This document shows positions 7,614-16,725 of a stretch of DNA of 64,000 nt, in pieces. The stretch covers positions 1 through 64,000 of the forward strand of contig JAIXOU010000044.1 of NCBI GenBank assembly GCA_027486585.1, in the 5' to 3' direction. Under the pieces are notes generated by a model. The model was not told the origin of the DNA. It searched no databases and was given only the letters and a program-made list of their open reading frames with translations. This stretch comes from Verrucomicrobiaceae bacterium (GTDB taxonomy: Bacteria > Verrucomicrobiota > Verrucomicrobiia > Verrucomicrobiales > Verrucomicrobiaceae). Made by a program: the position numbers and the translations under genes. Positions within the stretch are counted from its first letter, which is position 1. The number at the start of each line of letters is the position of its first letter.

Positions 7614-10490
7614 ATGAAATCCGCCATTCAGATATTGATCGGTGCCTTCGCGCTCCTCCTCTCCTCATCAGCGACCCAGGCTGCCACAGTCAACTGGTCT
7701 GCGGGCATCGACCACGGCTTTAGTTTAGAGGGCGGCACACAGCTCCCAGCGGGAAGCCTCGTCCGCCTTGGATATTTTAGAGATCCGACGAGTGGCGTGC
7801 AGCTCACAGATCCGCAGATTCAGGCCCTTGCCGGGAATCCTAATTTGCTTAATGCCAACTTTATTGAAGCAGCCACCACCACCATCGGTTCAGGTGTGTC
7901 TGGAATGCCGAGTCACTTCACCGCCGTGAGCGGAGTGGATACGGCGGCTCTCGGAATCGTCGGCAAGCAAGCCTACCTCTGGGTGCTGAACGCTGGCAGC
8001 CTCGGTGCTGCCTCTGAGCAAGCCATCCTCTACTGGGATACGGCCAATGCCACGAATCCAGACGGGACGCCCCTGCGCCCAAGTCTCCGCTGGGCATTTC
8101 CCGCCCAAGTGCCTATTCCCGGCACAACGAGCATTGATCTCACCGACTTAACGACAGGCTCCACGGCGCTAGGCACAGGCGCACGTTTGGTTGTCGGTTC
8201 TTTTCCCAAAGGCACTTCCTCCAATACGGCTGCCCCTAACTTTGGTCTTTCAGTCATCAGCAGCGTCCTCAACATCAATACCGCAGCGACGCTCCCCACC
8301 GCAGTGCGCAACACTGTTTACAGCCAGACACTTGCGGCTACTGGCGGCTCTGAGGCTTTGGCGTGGTCCATCAGCGCTGGAACTCTGCCCGATGGCATCG
8401 CATTAAATCCTGCCACAGGAGAGCTTGGTGGCACTCCCACAACCGTAGGAAGCAGTCAGTTCACTGTTCAAGTTGCTTCGGGCATGCTCATTGCCTCAAA
8501 ACAGTTCACCGTCCAAGTGACCAATTCTGCGCTTACCATCCTCACTATGAATTTGGCGGATGCCGTTGTGGATCAAAGCTACAATGTCACACTGGCCGCA
8601 GACGGAGGTTTGGCCCCTTATACTTGGGTAACTACCATCAATAGCTTACCGCCTGGAATCACCCTGAATGAAAATGGCATCCTCAGCGGAAGTGCCACGA
8701 CCCCAGGCAGTTATACCTTCACGGTCTCTGTCAGCGATCAGTCTAATCAGGCCTTGGAGCGGAGTTTCACCATCGTTTCCAGCTACACGCCGATGATTGA
8801 AGGCAGCGGAACCCTCACACCGGGCGTCCGCAAGATTCCCTATGCCCGTCTATTTGTCATTCCTGATGGCCGCCCTTATCTGTGGAGCATTACCAATGGA
8901 ACTCTCCCTTCAGGCTTCAAGCTGAGTTCAACAGGTCTGCTGAAGGGGACCAGCTTGGTCGGAGGCACTTTTACCTTCACGGTGACAGCAACAGGTGCAG
9001 GCTCGATTACTGCCTCGCGTCAGTTTAGTCTGACGCTCCTGGAAACCAACGTCGCGCCTACAGTTCAGACCCCAAATTTCCCAGACACCATTGTGGGTGA
9101 CAACGGCTACAGATACCAAGTCCTAGCCTCTCCGAATCCGTCGAGCATTACGATCACGGGTCTGCCGCCCGGTCTGACTGTGGATAGAGCCACTGGCTGG
9201 GTCACCGGACGTGCTACCATTCCCGGCACCTTCACTACCACCATACGCGCTACTAATGCAGCCGGGTCGAGTCCGATACAACATGCCACCATCCGAGTCA
9301 AAGATCTGCCTGTAGGAGCCGTTGGAACCTTTAATGCCATTGTTGCACCCGTTCAGGAGGTCAATGGGATGCTCGGAGGCCGCATCGACCTTACGACGAC
9401 GATCACCGGCACTTACACCCTCACTTTGACTCAAGGTAACGCCGTGCTTCGCCAAATCGGCTCCCTTCGCACCCAACAAGAAAGCCTGAGTCCGCGTATC
9501 ATCGCGAGCATTGGCAATCTCCGGATCAATCTGATTCTGGACGCTCTCAATAATAACCTCGTCGGCACAATCTCAGCCGTGACAGCCAACGGCAGTCTGA
9601 TCCCCGCAAATGTCACTGGCTGGCGCCAGACTTGGAACGCGATCAACCCCTCTAGCGATCAAACCGGTTATTACAGTGCTGGCATCAATCTGACTTCAAA
9701 TATCGACATCGAGACCGTGCCTCAAGGTTCAGGCTGGATCAATGCACGTGTGGGCACTTTAGGCCTTGTCACCATCACTGGACGCACTGCTTCAGGAGAT
9801 GCCATCACCACCTCCAGCATTGTGGCCAACAATAACCGCGTTCTCTTTCACAACCGCCTGAATTCAAACTTCGGCATCATGCAAGGTATTCTGAACCTCC
9901 AGGTCAGCCCCAATGGTTTCGAGTCAAATACCTTATCCGGCAGCCTAACCTGGAGGAAGTCCACCCACATCACCAAGACTTACCCAAGTTCATTTGGCCC
10001 TCTTACACTGGCAGTGTCTGGCGGCTACCTGTCTTCACTACATAGCCTCGGTCAACCCTGGGCCCGTATTGCTGGACTTCCAGCCCCAGGTGCGCCGAGC
10101 AGCCTTATCTTTACCAAAGGTGGTCTCGCAGGAGCCAGCATGAATCCCAGCATCACACCTTTCACCTCCACTAATTCTTTCCATTCTGGGAGTCAGAATC
10201 ATATTTACATCGCTAATCTTCCAGCCCCAGGCAGCACCTTTAACCCTGCTCGCACCAGCATCAGCATCAGCCCGCGCACGGGAGCTGTCAGTGGTAGCTT
10301 CACGCTGATCGATGGCACCAAAAAGCGCGTAGCTACCTATACAGGCATCATCGTCCGCACCCCAGACGGCACGTTGAAGGCCGAGGGCCACTTCCTTCTG
10401 CCTAAGCTACTTCAGTTTGGAGAGGCAGGCCCGCCACAGGTGCTCTCTGGCAAGGTCGTGCTTAGCCAGCCCCAGACACCTCAGCCTTAG
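7614..10490 (+). CDS. Large exported protein with putative Ig-like (He_PIG) domains
   Basis: The 958-residue protein has a signal peptide ending in ATQAA. From about residue 215 to 510 it carries serial Ig-like repeats of the He_PIG type, recognised by LPTAV...Y, W.I..G.LP.GI.LN..TG and SGTATTPG-like turns. Such domains serve as spacers or adhesive modules on bacterial surface proteins. The C-terminal 400 residues are beta-rich and contain repeated (A/N)LPAPG turns near residues 820 and 865, without a motif I know. Second gene of the cluster, 66 bp after the first. Confidence 0.75.
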   Translation: MKSAIQILIGAFALLLSSSATQAATVNWSAGIDHGFSLEGGTQLPAGSLVRLGYFRDPTSGVQLTDPQIQALAGNPNLLNANFIEAATTTIGSGVSGMPSHFTAVSGVDTAALGIVGKQAYLWVLNAGSLGAASEQAILYWDTANATNPDGTPLRPSLRWAFPAQVPIPGTTSIDLTDLTTGSTALGTGARLVVGSFPKGTSSNTAAPNFGLSVISSVLNINTAATLPTAVRNTVYSQTLAATGGSEALAWSISAGTLPDGIALNPATGELGGTPTTVGSSQFTVQVASGMLIASKQFTVQVTNSALTILTMNLADAVVDQSYNVTLAADGGLAPYTWVTTINSLPPGITLNENGILSGSATTPGSYTFTVSVSDQSNQALERSFTIVSSYTPMIEGSGTLTPGVRKIPYARLFVIPDGRPYLWSITNGTLPSGFKLSSTGLLKGTSLVGGTFTFTVTATGAGSITASRQFSLTLLETNVAPTVQTPNFPDTIVGDNGYRYQVLASPNPSSITITGLPPGLTVDRATGWVTGRATIPGTFTTTIRATNAAGSSPIQHATIRVKDLPVGAVGTFNAIVAPVQEVNGMLGGRIDLTTTITGTYTLTLTQGNAVLRQIGSLRTQQESLSPRIIASIGNLRINLILDALNNNLVGTISAVTANGSLIPANVTGWRQTWNAINPSSDQTGYYSAGINLTSNIDIETVPQGSGWINARVGTLGLVTITGRTASGDAITTSSIVANNNRVLFHNRLNSNFGIMQGILNLQVSPNGFESNTLSGSLTWRKSTHITKTYPSSFGPLTLAVSGGYLSSLHSLGQPWARIAGLPAPGAPSSLIFTKGGLAGASMNPSITPFTSTNSFHSGSQNHIYIANLPAPGSTFNPARTSISISPRTGAVSGSFTLIDGTKKRVATYTGIIVRTPDGTLKAEGHFLLPKLLQFGEAGPPQVLSGKVVLSQPQTPQP

Positions 10491-10513
10491 CATTTAGCTC
10501 CCCTCAGCAGCCT

Positions 10514-12478
10514 ATGACAGCGCTCTTTCGTCTCCTTGGTCTCGTCGCCATTCTCTGTTCTCTCACGCCTACACTCCAGGCCCAGTGGAGCACAGAGACT
10601 TACACGCTCAAACCCGGCTGGAATGCCATTTGGCTACCGTTAAATGTGAGCCATAGAACCATGCAGCAGATCTTGCCTCCGCAGGTGACGCGTGTGCACA
10701 TGTGGACGAACAGCAAGTCAGGCATGCTGACCCCCAATCCCTTTGCTGATCCGGTCCCTGTCTCCCTCCAGTGGGAAAAGTGGAGCAAAGACCCGACAGA
10801 GAAAACCACATTCAGTGAGATGCTGCCCAATGTCGCTTATCTCATCGAGGTGAATGGCACGGAAAACATCACTTGGAACGTTACGGGTAAACCTGAACCT
10901 CCTGACTACGCCTGGAGCAGTGACGGCACCAATCTGATCGGTTTCCCACTTTTAACGGAAGGCCCCGCCTCCAATCGTATGGCCAACCGAATCTTCGAGT
11001 TCGACCCCATTCTTTTGGATACGGGAACGACCCCTTCGTTTTATTACAACGGTGGTCCCATGCTCAAACCAGATGGCAGCGTGAACAATCCGCTCCAAGT
11101 TCCAGCAACAGGAGACTTCCCCCTTAACCGCTTTCAAGCTTACTGGATCAGGGCCACCAATTACACGAATTATTATGGCCCAGTGAACGTCAACCTCGGT
11201 GCTGGAGCGGGTGGGCTTGCCTATGGGGAGTCCGCTTCAAGCATCGCCATTCGAGTGAGAAGCGCCGTGAAGGCGGGTAATATCACCGTCACCTTATCAC
11301 CGCTGAATTCCGCTGTTCCGCCCAGTGGTCAGGATGCTATTACTGGGCAAGTCCCCCTTCGTGTCCGTGGCGCGCTCAGTCTAACCACTGGGCTATACGC
11401 GATGACACCAGTGACACCCACGACTCCGGTACGCGTCGTCCTCGCGCCAGGAGAGGAGAAGGAGATCATCTTTGCTTTAGACCGCGCTGCCCTCACTGGT
11501 CCATTCTACGCCAGCATTCTGCGTGTCACGGACTCCCTCGGTGTTTCGGACATTCGCATTCCAGTCTCAGCCAGGCCTACGCCCAAACAAGGTCTCTGGG
11601 CTGGTGGTGCGGTGATTAACCGCGTTGACCAAGTGGAGCCTATTGCCTTTAGTGGATCCATTTCCAGTGTTGCCAATCCTGTTGCAGGATCTAATCCCGC
11701 TCCAGGAGACATCCTCACGGTCACTAAAGTTGATCGTGGAACCATCATCGCCAGCACTCCTATCGCGGGCCAAAATGTCCGGATTGGCACCAGCATCGTC
11801 AGCCAGATCACTCAAGCGGCTGGTAAACCCCCTGGCAAAGAAGGCACGTACCGGGTCAGCATCACCCAGCGCGTTAGTAATCCTGGGGACAAGACCAATT
11901 TGGTCATGTATCGCGTTATTTCTCAAGGCAGCCCAGATCCCTTCACTCAAAAACTCATCCTCCATAGTTCCAACAATGGCGCGATTCGCCTTCTTCAGCG
12001 TGCTGTGGGTGGCACCATCAACGGGGTTAGCGCAGTAGGCATTGATGAGACCGCCTTTCCCGTAGCTTCTGGCGGTGTGCCAGGTTTCCGCACCTCATCT
12101 TCCCACTTCCCTGCTAAAATGGAAGTCCTTGGCACCGGCACACTGCCTGCTGGCCCGCTTCGGTTTACCGTCACACTTGGCCACAATGACAGTTCTCATC
12201 CTTTCGTTCATGTTTACCACCCAGATCATGACAACATGGATGAGCGCTTCGATGTCCAACTTCCGGCTGGGCGTGAAAGTAATACCATTACCCGAGCCAT
12301 CGAGTTCACCTTCCTCCCTAACAATCCTAACGGCTTTGACCCAGAGTGGGGTGGCACCCGTCTTGGTGGCACGTATCGTGAGACCATCACTGGACTGCGC
12401 TCCCTGCCCATCGTTTGCAACGGAGCCTTCGTCATCAACCGCATCGCCGACGCTGTCCAATTCCGTAGCAATCCCTAG
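10514..12478 (+). CDS. Exported protein of unknown function
   Basis: The 654-residue protein starts with a signal peptide (cleavage near LQAQ) followed by YTLKPGWNAIWLPL, a start style seen in other verrucomicrobial secreted proteins. It is rich in beta-prone, Gly/Pro/Thr segments and has no catalytic motif I can see. A His-rich stretch, FVHVYHPDHDN, lies near residue 565 and could bind metal. It lies 23 bp after the Ig-domain gene and 19 bp before the first collar protein, so coexpression is likely. Confidence 0.7.
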   Translation: MTALFRLLGLVAILCSLTPTLQAQWSTETYTLKPGWNAIWLPLNVSHRTMQQILPPQVTRVHMWTNSKSGMLTPNPFADPVPVSLQWEKWSKDPTEKTTFSEMLPNVAYLIEVNGTENITWNVTGKPEPPDYAWSSDGTNLIGFPLLTEGPASNRMANRIFEFDPILLDTGTTPSFYYNGGPMLKPDGSVNNPLQVPATGDFPLNRFQAYWIRATNYTNYYGPVNVNLGAGAGGLAYGESASSIAIRVRSAVKAGNITVTLSPLNSAVPPSGQDAITGQVPLRVRGALSLTTGLYAMTPVTPTTPVRVVLAPGEEKEIIFALDRAALTGPFYASILRVTDSLGVSDIRIPVSARPTPKQGLWAGGAVINRVDQVEPIAFSGSISSVANPVAGSNPAPGDILTVTKVDRGTIIASTPIAGQNVRIGTSIVSQITQAAGKPPGKEGTYRVSITQRVSNPGDKTNLVMYRVISQGSPDPFTQKLILHSSNNGAIRLLQRAVGGTINGVSAVGIDETAFPVASGGVPGFRTSSSHFPAKMEVLGTGTLPAGPLRFTVTLGHNDSSHPFVHVYHPDHDNMDERFDVQLPAGRESNTITRAIEFTFLPNNPNGFDPEWGGTRLGGTYRETITGLRSLPIVCNGAFVINRIADAVQFRSNP

Positions 12479-12497
12479 GACCTAACGCCTTACACTC

Positions 12498-13865
12498 ATG
12501 AGATTCCTGTTCCTATTTTCAATTCTACTCCTCAGCGTCGCGCTCTCGCCAGCGGCTTACGCCGTGGAAGGTGCGCCCAGCCTGATCGACTACCAAGGGA
12601 GCGTCTTGGATGACCAAGGCATGCCCCTTGCCCCCAACGCCCCAGCCCTTTATAAGATGGAGTTCCGCATCTGGAACCAGATCGGCGGCGGCGACCTCAT
12701 CTGGTCTGAGCAACAAACCGTCACTGTTTCCAAGGGTCAATTCTCCGTCCGCATCGGCGAGGGAACAAAGGTCACAGAGAGCATTGCTCCACAAGTGCCC
12801 CAAGACCAGCTTCCGTTGGCGTTTGAAGGTAGCAACCGTTTCCTCGGCGTCACCGTCGTTACCAATCCCGAGTTGAAGACTGAGATCACTCCTCGCGTCG
12901 CCTTCCTAACAACACCTTACGTGCATGTGGCGAACACGGCATCTAGGATTGTTCAGCAAACCGGCACATCCAGCAGCATCATGATCGGCGCAATCGGCTA
13001 TGCTACGCGGAAAGAAGAAAACGGAGCCGCCACAGTCAACCTCACCCTAGACCAGCGCACCAATCTCATTGCTGCAGGCACCTCCGGCACCACCGCCAAC
13101 CTCCCTGCCAACGGAGATTTCCACGAACTTCTGATCAGCAAGACGGATGACACCCCCAAAATCGTCACCATTGCCCCGCCTGCTGGAGGCCAAATTAATG
13201 GTTCTAGTGAGAGTGTCCGCCTCAAGGTGAAAGGCGAGAGTGTGACACTGCAAAACACAGGCGGCAACAACTGGTGGGTCGTCGATGACACCCGCGATAA
13301 CACCCGTGTTGGCACTATCGTACCCTTCGGTGGAGAGGTGCCACCTGCTGGCTACCTTGCCTGCAATGGTGCCGTAGTTTCTTCCGCCGAATACGCCGAT
13401 CTATTTACTGCCATTAGCAACAGTTGGGGATCTGCTGGTGGAACGCAATTCTATTTGCCTAATCTCACGGGCCGCTTTCTTCGAGGCGTGGACCCCAACA
13501 ACCCTGGACCAGCAGATGATCAAGCCAGCACCCGCATTGCTCTATACGCTAGCGGCGTTACCGGAAATCGGGTCGGCTCTTACCAAGAAGACAGTCTGAA
13601 AGACCATTTCCATCCGATCACTGACAAGAAGCATAAACATGAAACGGGTGCCGCCTCTGCCACTCTCACGATGTACAGCCGCGGCTGGCAGCTTGGCTCT
13701 GGCAGCAATGTTTATGCTGGAAGCGGTGACCAACAAGGCCCAGATGTGACGCCTCCCTACTCGCTGAGCGTGGGTAGGAAAACCACCGGCATCTCAATCA
13801 ACACCCACGGGGGCAATGAGACTCGGCCCGACAATGCAGGCGTGAACTACTGCATTAAATACTAA
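12498..13865 (+). CDS. Exported phage-tail-collar-domain protein, copy 1
   Basis: The 455-residue protein has a signal peptide (to AAYAVE), a beta-rich N-terminal domain beginning with IDYQGSVLD, and near residues 270-335 a Phage_Collar module. That module is seen as VPFGGEVPPAGYLACNG, then YLPNLTGRFLRG. The C-terminus ends in ENAGV-like DNAGVNYCIKY. In phages and tail-like particles this module forms the tip of trimeric tail fibres; here it is exported through Sec. It is the first of three tandem paralogues sharing the same layout. Confidence 0.8.
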   Translation: MRFLFLFSILLLSVALSPAAYAVEGAPSLIDYQGSVLDDQGMPLAPNAPALYKMEFRIWNQIGGGDLIWSEQQTVTVSKGQFSVRIGEGTKVTESIAPQVPQDQLPLAFEGSNRFLGVTVVTNPELKTEITPRVAFLTTPYVHVANTASRIVQQTGTSSSIMIGAIGYATRKEENGAATVNLTLDQRTNLIAAGTSGTTANLPANGDFHELLISKTDDTPKIVTIAPPAGGQINGSSESVRLKVKGESVTLQNTGGNNWWVVDDTRDNTRVGTIVPFGGEVPPAGYLACNGAVVSSAEYADLFTAISNSWGSAGGTQFYLPNLTGRFLRGVDPNNPGPADDQASTRIALYASGVTGNRVGSYQEDSLKDHFHPITDKKHKHETGAASATLTMYSRGWQLGSGSNVYAGSGDQQGPDVTPPYSLSVGRKTTGISINTHGGNETRPDNAGVNYCIKY

Positions 13866-13880
13866 CCATCGCCATCGCAC

Positions 13881-15266
13881 ATGACACAGATGAAACGATT
13901 TCTAATTCTCGCTGCTTTAATTGCAGAGGCTTTATCCCTCACCGCACGAGCAGCGGATGGTGCACCCAAATTCATTGAATACCAGGGTGTTGTCTTGGAT
14001 GCCCAAGGAGCACCCTTGGCACCCACCGTACCAAGGCTTTACAAAATGGAGTTCAGGCTCTGGAATCAGCTCGAAGGCGGCACCTTGATTTGGTCAGAGC
14101 AGCAATTCGTCAACGTATCCAACGGACAGTTCAGCGTGCGCCTCGGAGAGGGGCAGGCAGCTACAGACTCAGTTGCACCTCAGTTTGCACAGAATGATCT
14201 TGGTTCGGCTTTCAATGGCAGAGACCGCTTCGTTGGCATCACTGTAATCACGAACGCGGTATCGAAATCGGAGATCTCCCCACGACTCGTCTTCCAATCT
14301 GCACCCTACGCCATCGTTGCAAACGCAGCCAGCAGGGCTATCCAGAAGCCAGGCACCTTCAGTGATATGGTGCTAGGTGCTGTCGCCTATTCCACCCAAA
14401 CCATCCCTAGCACAAGTAGCGTGAGCTTGGCCCTGAATCAGCGCGTAAATCTCATCGGCGCGGGTGCTTCTGGAACCACGGCTACACTGCCCACAAGCGG
14501 CGCGTTTCAGGAGTTGGTCGTGATCAAGACAGACACTAGCAACAGGTACATCACCGTCACAGCTCCCAGCGGTGGTAAGATCAATGCGGGGACCAGCGTC
14601 CGTCTCAAGGCAAGAGGAGAGAGCGTTACCGTGCAGAATGTTGGCAATAATGACTGGTGGATTGTGAAAGACAGTCGAGACACCACGCCTGTCGGCACCA
14701 TCATCGCTTACGGGGGGGCAAGTCCGCCAGCTGGCTATCTTCCTTGTGATGGCACCTCAGCGCAGGGTGCTGATCATCCTGATTTATTCATTATCCTCGG
14801 TAACACTTGGGGGGCATCTTCAGGTAGCACCTTCAGATTACCCAACCTGACTGGCAAATTTCTCCGTGGCATCAACCCCGGCAATCCAGGGGCCGATGAA
14901 GATTTCGGTCTTCGCTTAGCTCAGTTTACAGGTGGCAACTCGGGCCTGATGGTTGGTTCTGCGCAAGCGGATCAGCTCTTCAAGCACTCTCATAGCATCA
15001 CAGATCCTGGACATGATCATACGGCCAGTCTGGGCGGCCAATCAACGATTCGTCTCAGCACGGCTATCGTGGATCATAGTGATTCAGATAATGCGCCAGG
15101 CTTCCAAAAACGTCAATCAGGTCCGTCCACCACTTATACCATGAACTTCACCAGTGATGTGAAAGAGGAATTCACGGGTATTACCCAGACGGGCAACATG
15201 AGTTCTGACGCTGGACAGGAGACACGCCCAGAAAATGCAGGTGTCCGCTACTGCATCAAATTCTAG
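13881..15266 (+). CDS. Exported phage-tail-collar-domain protein, copy 2
   Basis: This 461-residue paralogue repeats the layout of its neighbours: signal peptide, IEYQGVVLDAQG start, a SVRLGEGQAATDSVAPQFAQ segment shared nearly word for word with copy 3, the collar module (IAYGGASPPAGYLPCDG, RLPNLTGKFLRG) near residues 272-335, and an ENAGVRYCIKF end. The central knob after the collar (HSHSITDPGHDH) is His-rich and differs most between copies, as expected for a binding tip. A second in-frame ATG at 13890 is equally possible. Confidence 0.8.
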   Translation: MTQMKRFLILAALIAEALSLTARAADGAPKFIEYQGVVLDAQGAPLAPTVPRLYKMEFRLWNQLEGGTLIWSEQQFVNVSNGQFSVRLGEGQAATDSVAPQFAQNDLGSAFNGRDRFVGITVITNAVSKSEISPRLVFQSAPYAIVANAASRAIQKPGTFSDMVLGAVAYSTQTIPSTSSVSLALNQRVNLIGAGASGTTATLPTSGAFQELVVIKTDTSNRYITVTAPSGGKINAGTSVRLKARGESVTVQNVGNNDWWIVKDSRDTTPVGTIIAYGGASPPAGYLPCDGTSAQGADHPDLFIILGNTWGASSGSTFRLPNLTGKFLRGINPGNPGADEDFGLRLAQFTGGNSGLMVGSAQADQLFKHSHSITDPGHDHTASLGGQSTIRLSTAIVDHSDSDNAPGFQKRQSGPSTTYTMNFTSDVKEEFTGITQTGNMSSDAGQETRPENAGVRYCIKF

Positions 15267-15295
15267 ACTCTAAACCGAGAGACCCTTTTTTGACC

Positions 15296-16708
15296 ATGAA
15301 ACGATTTCTTTTTCTCTCTGCCCTCTTTCTAGGCAGCGCCTGCCTTCAGGCGCTGGCCGTTGAGGGCGCGCCCAATTCTATACAATACCAAGGTACCGTG
15401 CTTGATGGCCAGGGTGCTCCGCTCGCCCCGACGAGCCCTACGGTTTACAGGATAGAGTTCAGGCTTTGGAGCCAGATCACTGGTGGAACTTTGCTTTGGT
15501 CAGAGCAGCAGCTTGTCACTGTCTCCAATGGCCAGTTCTCGGTGCGCTTGGGTGAAGGCCAAGCGGCAGCGGATTCGGTCGCTCCGCAGTTTGCACAGAA
15601 TAATCTGGGTGCCGCCTTCGCCGCTAAGGATCGCTTCATAGGCATCACGGTGAAAACGACGCCCGCTGCTACGGAGATCGTGCCACGCCTTGCGTTCCTC
15701 TCCTCACCCTATGCCTTTGTGGCTAATACGGTCACACGCGTCAGTCAGCAGCCTGGCACTGTCAGTAACATGAGACTTACCTCCATTGGCTACGCCACAC
15801 GCAAAGAAGATACCGGTGCCGTCTCCGTCGCACTTACCGTGGACAAGCATACCAATCTCATCGGCGCAGGCCCCCGAGGCACCGTGGCCCAACTCCCGGT
15901 TGCTGGTGGCTTGCAAGAAGTCCTCGTCGCTAAGATCGATGCCACTGACAAAGTGGTGGCGATCTCTCCTCCGCCTAACGGCAAGATCAACGGCTCAAGC
16001 CAAAACATCCGATTAAAAATCCAAGGCGAGAGTGTTACCCTCCAAAACATCGGAGGCGAGGACTGGTGGATCGTGAAAGACACCCGAGACAACACCCCAG
16101 TGGGAACCATCATTTCCTACGCCGCCACTGAACCGCCTCCAGGTTACCTCGCCTGTGATGGCTCATCCCGCCTGCGTGATGACCATCCCGACCTCTTCGC
16201 TGCACTTGGCACGGCTTGGGGTTCGGCCTCGGAGGCAAACGATCAGGTGATCGATGCCAATCGTTTTAATTTGCCGAACTTCTCCGGACGTTTCCTGCGG
16301 GGTATCGATCCAAACGACGATGGTGTTGACAATGACGCAGGCTCACGAGTTAACCTAGTGGCTGGTGGCAATGCAGGACGTCGCACAGGTAGTTATCAGA
16401 AGGACAGCTTCGCCCTACATGGACATACCAATGGCAGTGACCCTGGCCACATCCATCCCGCCACTCTCACTTCTTCTGATCGCATCAAATTTGCGCAGCG
16501 TGGCGATACCGATCTCGATGGGAACGATAATGGTGATGATGCGATCAATGACGGAAATCCCCAGCAAGGCACGACGGACGTCAATCTATCGTTTTCTTCA
16601 CCCCCAACGATATCGAAAGCTTTTACTGGCATCGTAAAGACCGAAGACACCGGCGGCAGTGAGACTCGCCCTGAAAACGTGGGCGTGCGCTATTGCATCA
16701 AATATTAA
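15296..16708 (+). CDS. Exported phage-tail-collar-domain protein, copy 3
   Basis: The 470-residue third copy has the same signal, N-terminal domain and collar module (ISYAATEPPPGYLACDG, NLPNFSGRFLRG). After the collar it carries HGHTNGSDPGHIHP and an Asp/Gly/Asn-rich loop, then the shared ENVGVRYCIKY end. The ATG at 15296 is chosen over a TTG two codons earlier. It is 17 bp before the giant gene. The tandem set probably arose by duplication, and the variable tips suggest different partners or ligands. Confidence 0.8.
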   Translation: MKRFLFLSALFLGSACLQALAVEGAPNSIQYQGTVLDGQGAPLAPTSPTVYRIEFRLWSQITGGTLLWSEQQLVTVSNGQFSVRLGEGQAAADSVAPQFAQNNLGAAFAAKDRFIGITVKTTPAATEIVPRLAFLSSPYAFVANTVTRVSQQPGTVSNMRLTSIGYATRKEDTGAVSVALTVDKHTNLIGAGPRGTVAQLPVAGGLQEVLVAKIDATDKVVAISPPPNGKINGSSQNIRLKIQGESVTLQNIGGEDWWIVKDTRDNTPVGTIISYAATEPPPGYLACDGSSRLRDDHPDLFAALGTAWGSASEANDQVIDANRFNLPNFSGRFLRGIDPNDDGVDNDAGSRVNLVAGGNAGRRTGSYQKDSFALHGHTNGSDPGHIHPATLTSSDRIKFAQRGDTDLDGNDNGDDAINDGNPQQGTTDVNLSFSSPPTISKAFTGIVKTEDTGGSETRPENVGVRYCIKY

Positions 16709-16725
16709 CCCCCTTTGACTGAATC

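Noticed and set aside
12498-16708. Prophage tail module
   Set aside because: The collar proteins have Sec signal peptides, and no terminase, capsid, portal, tube, tape-measure or lysis genes lie nearby.
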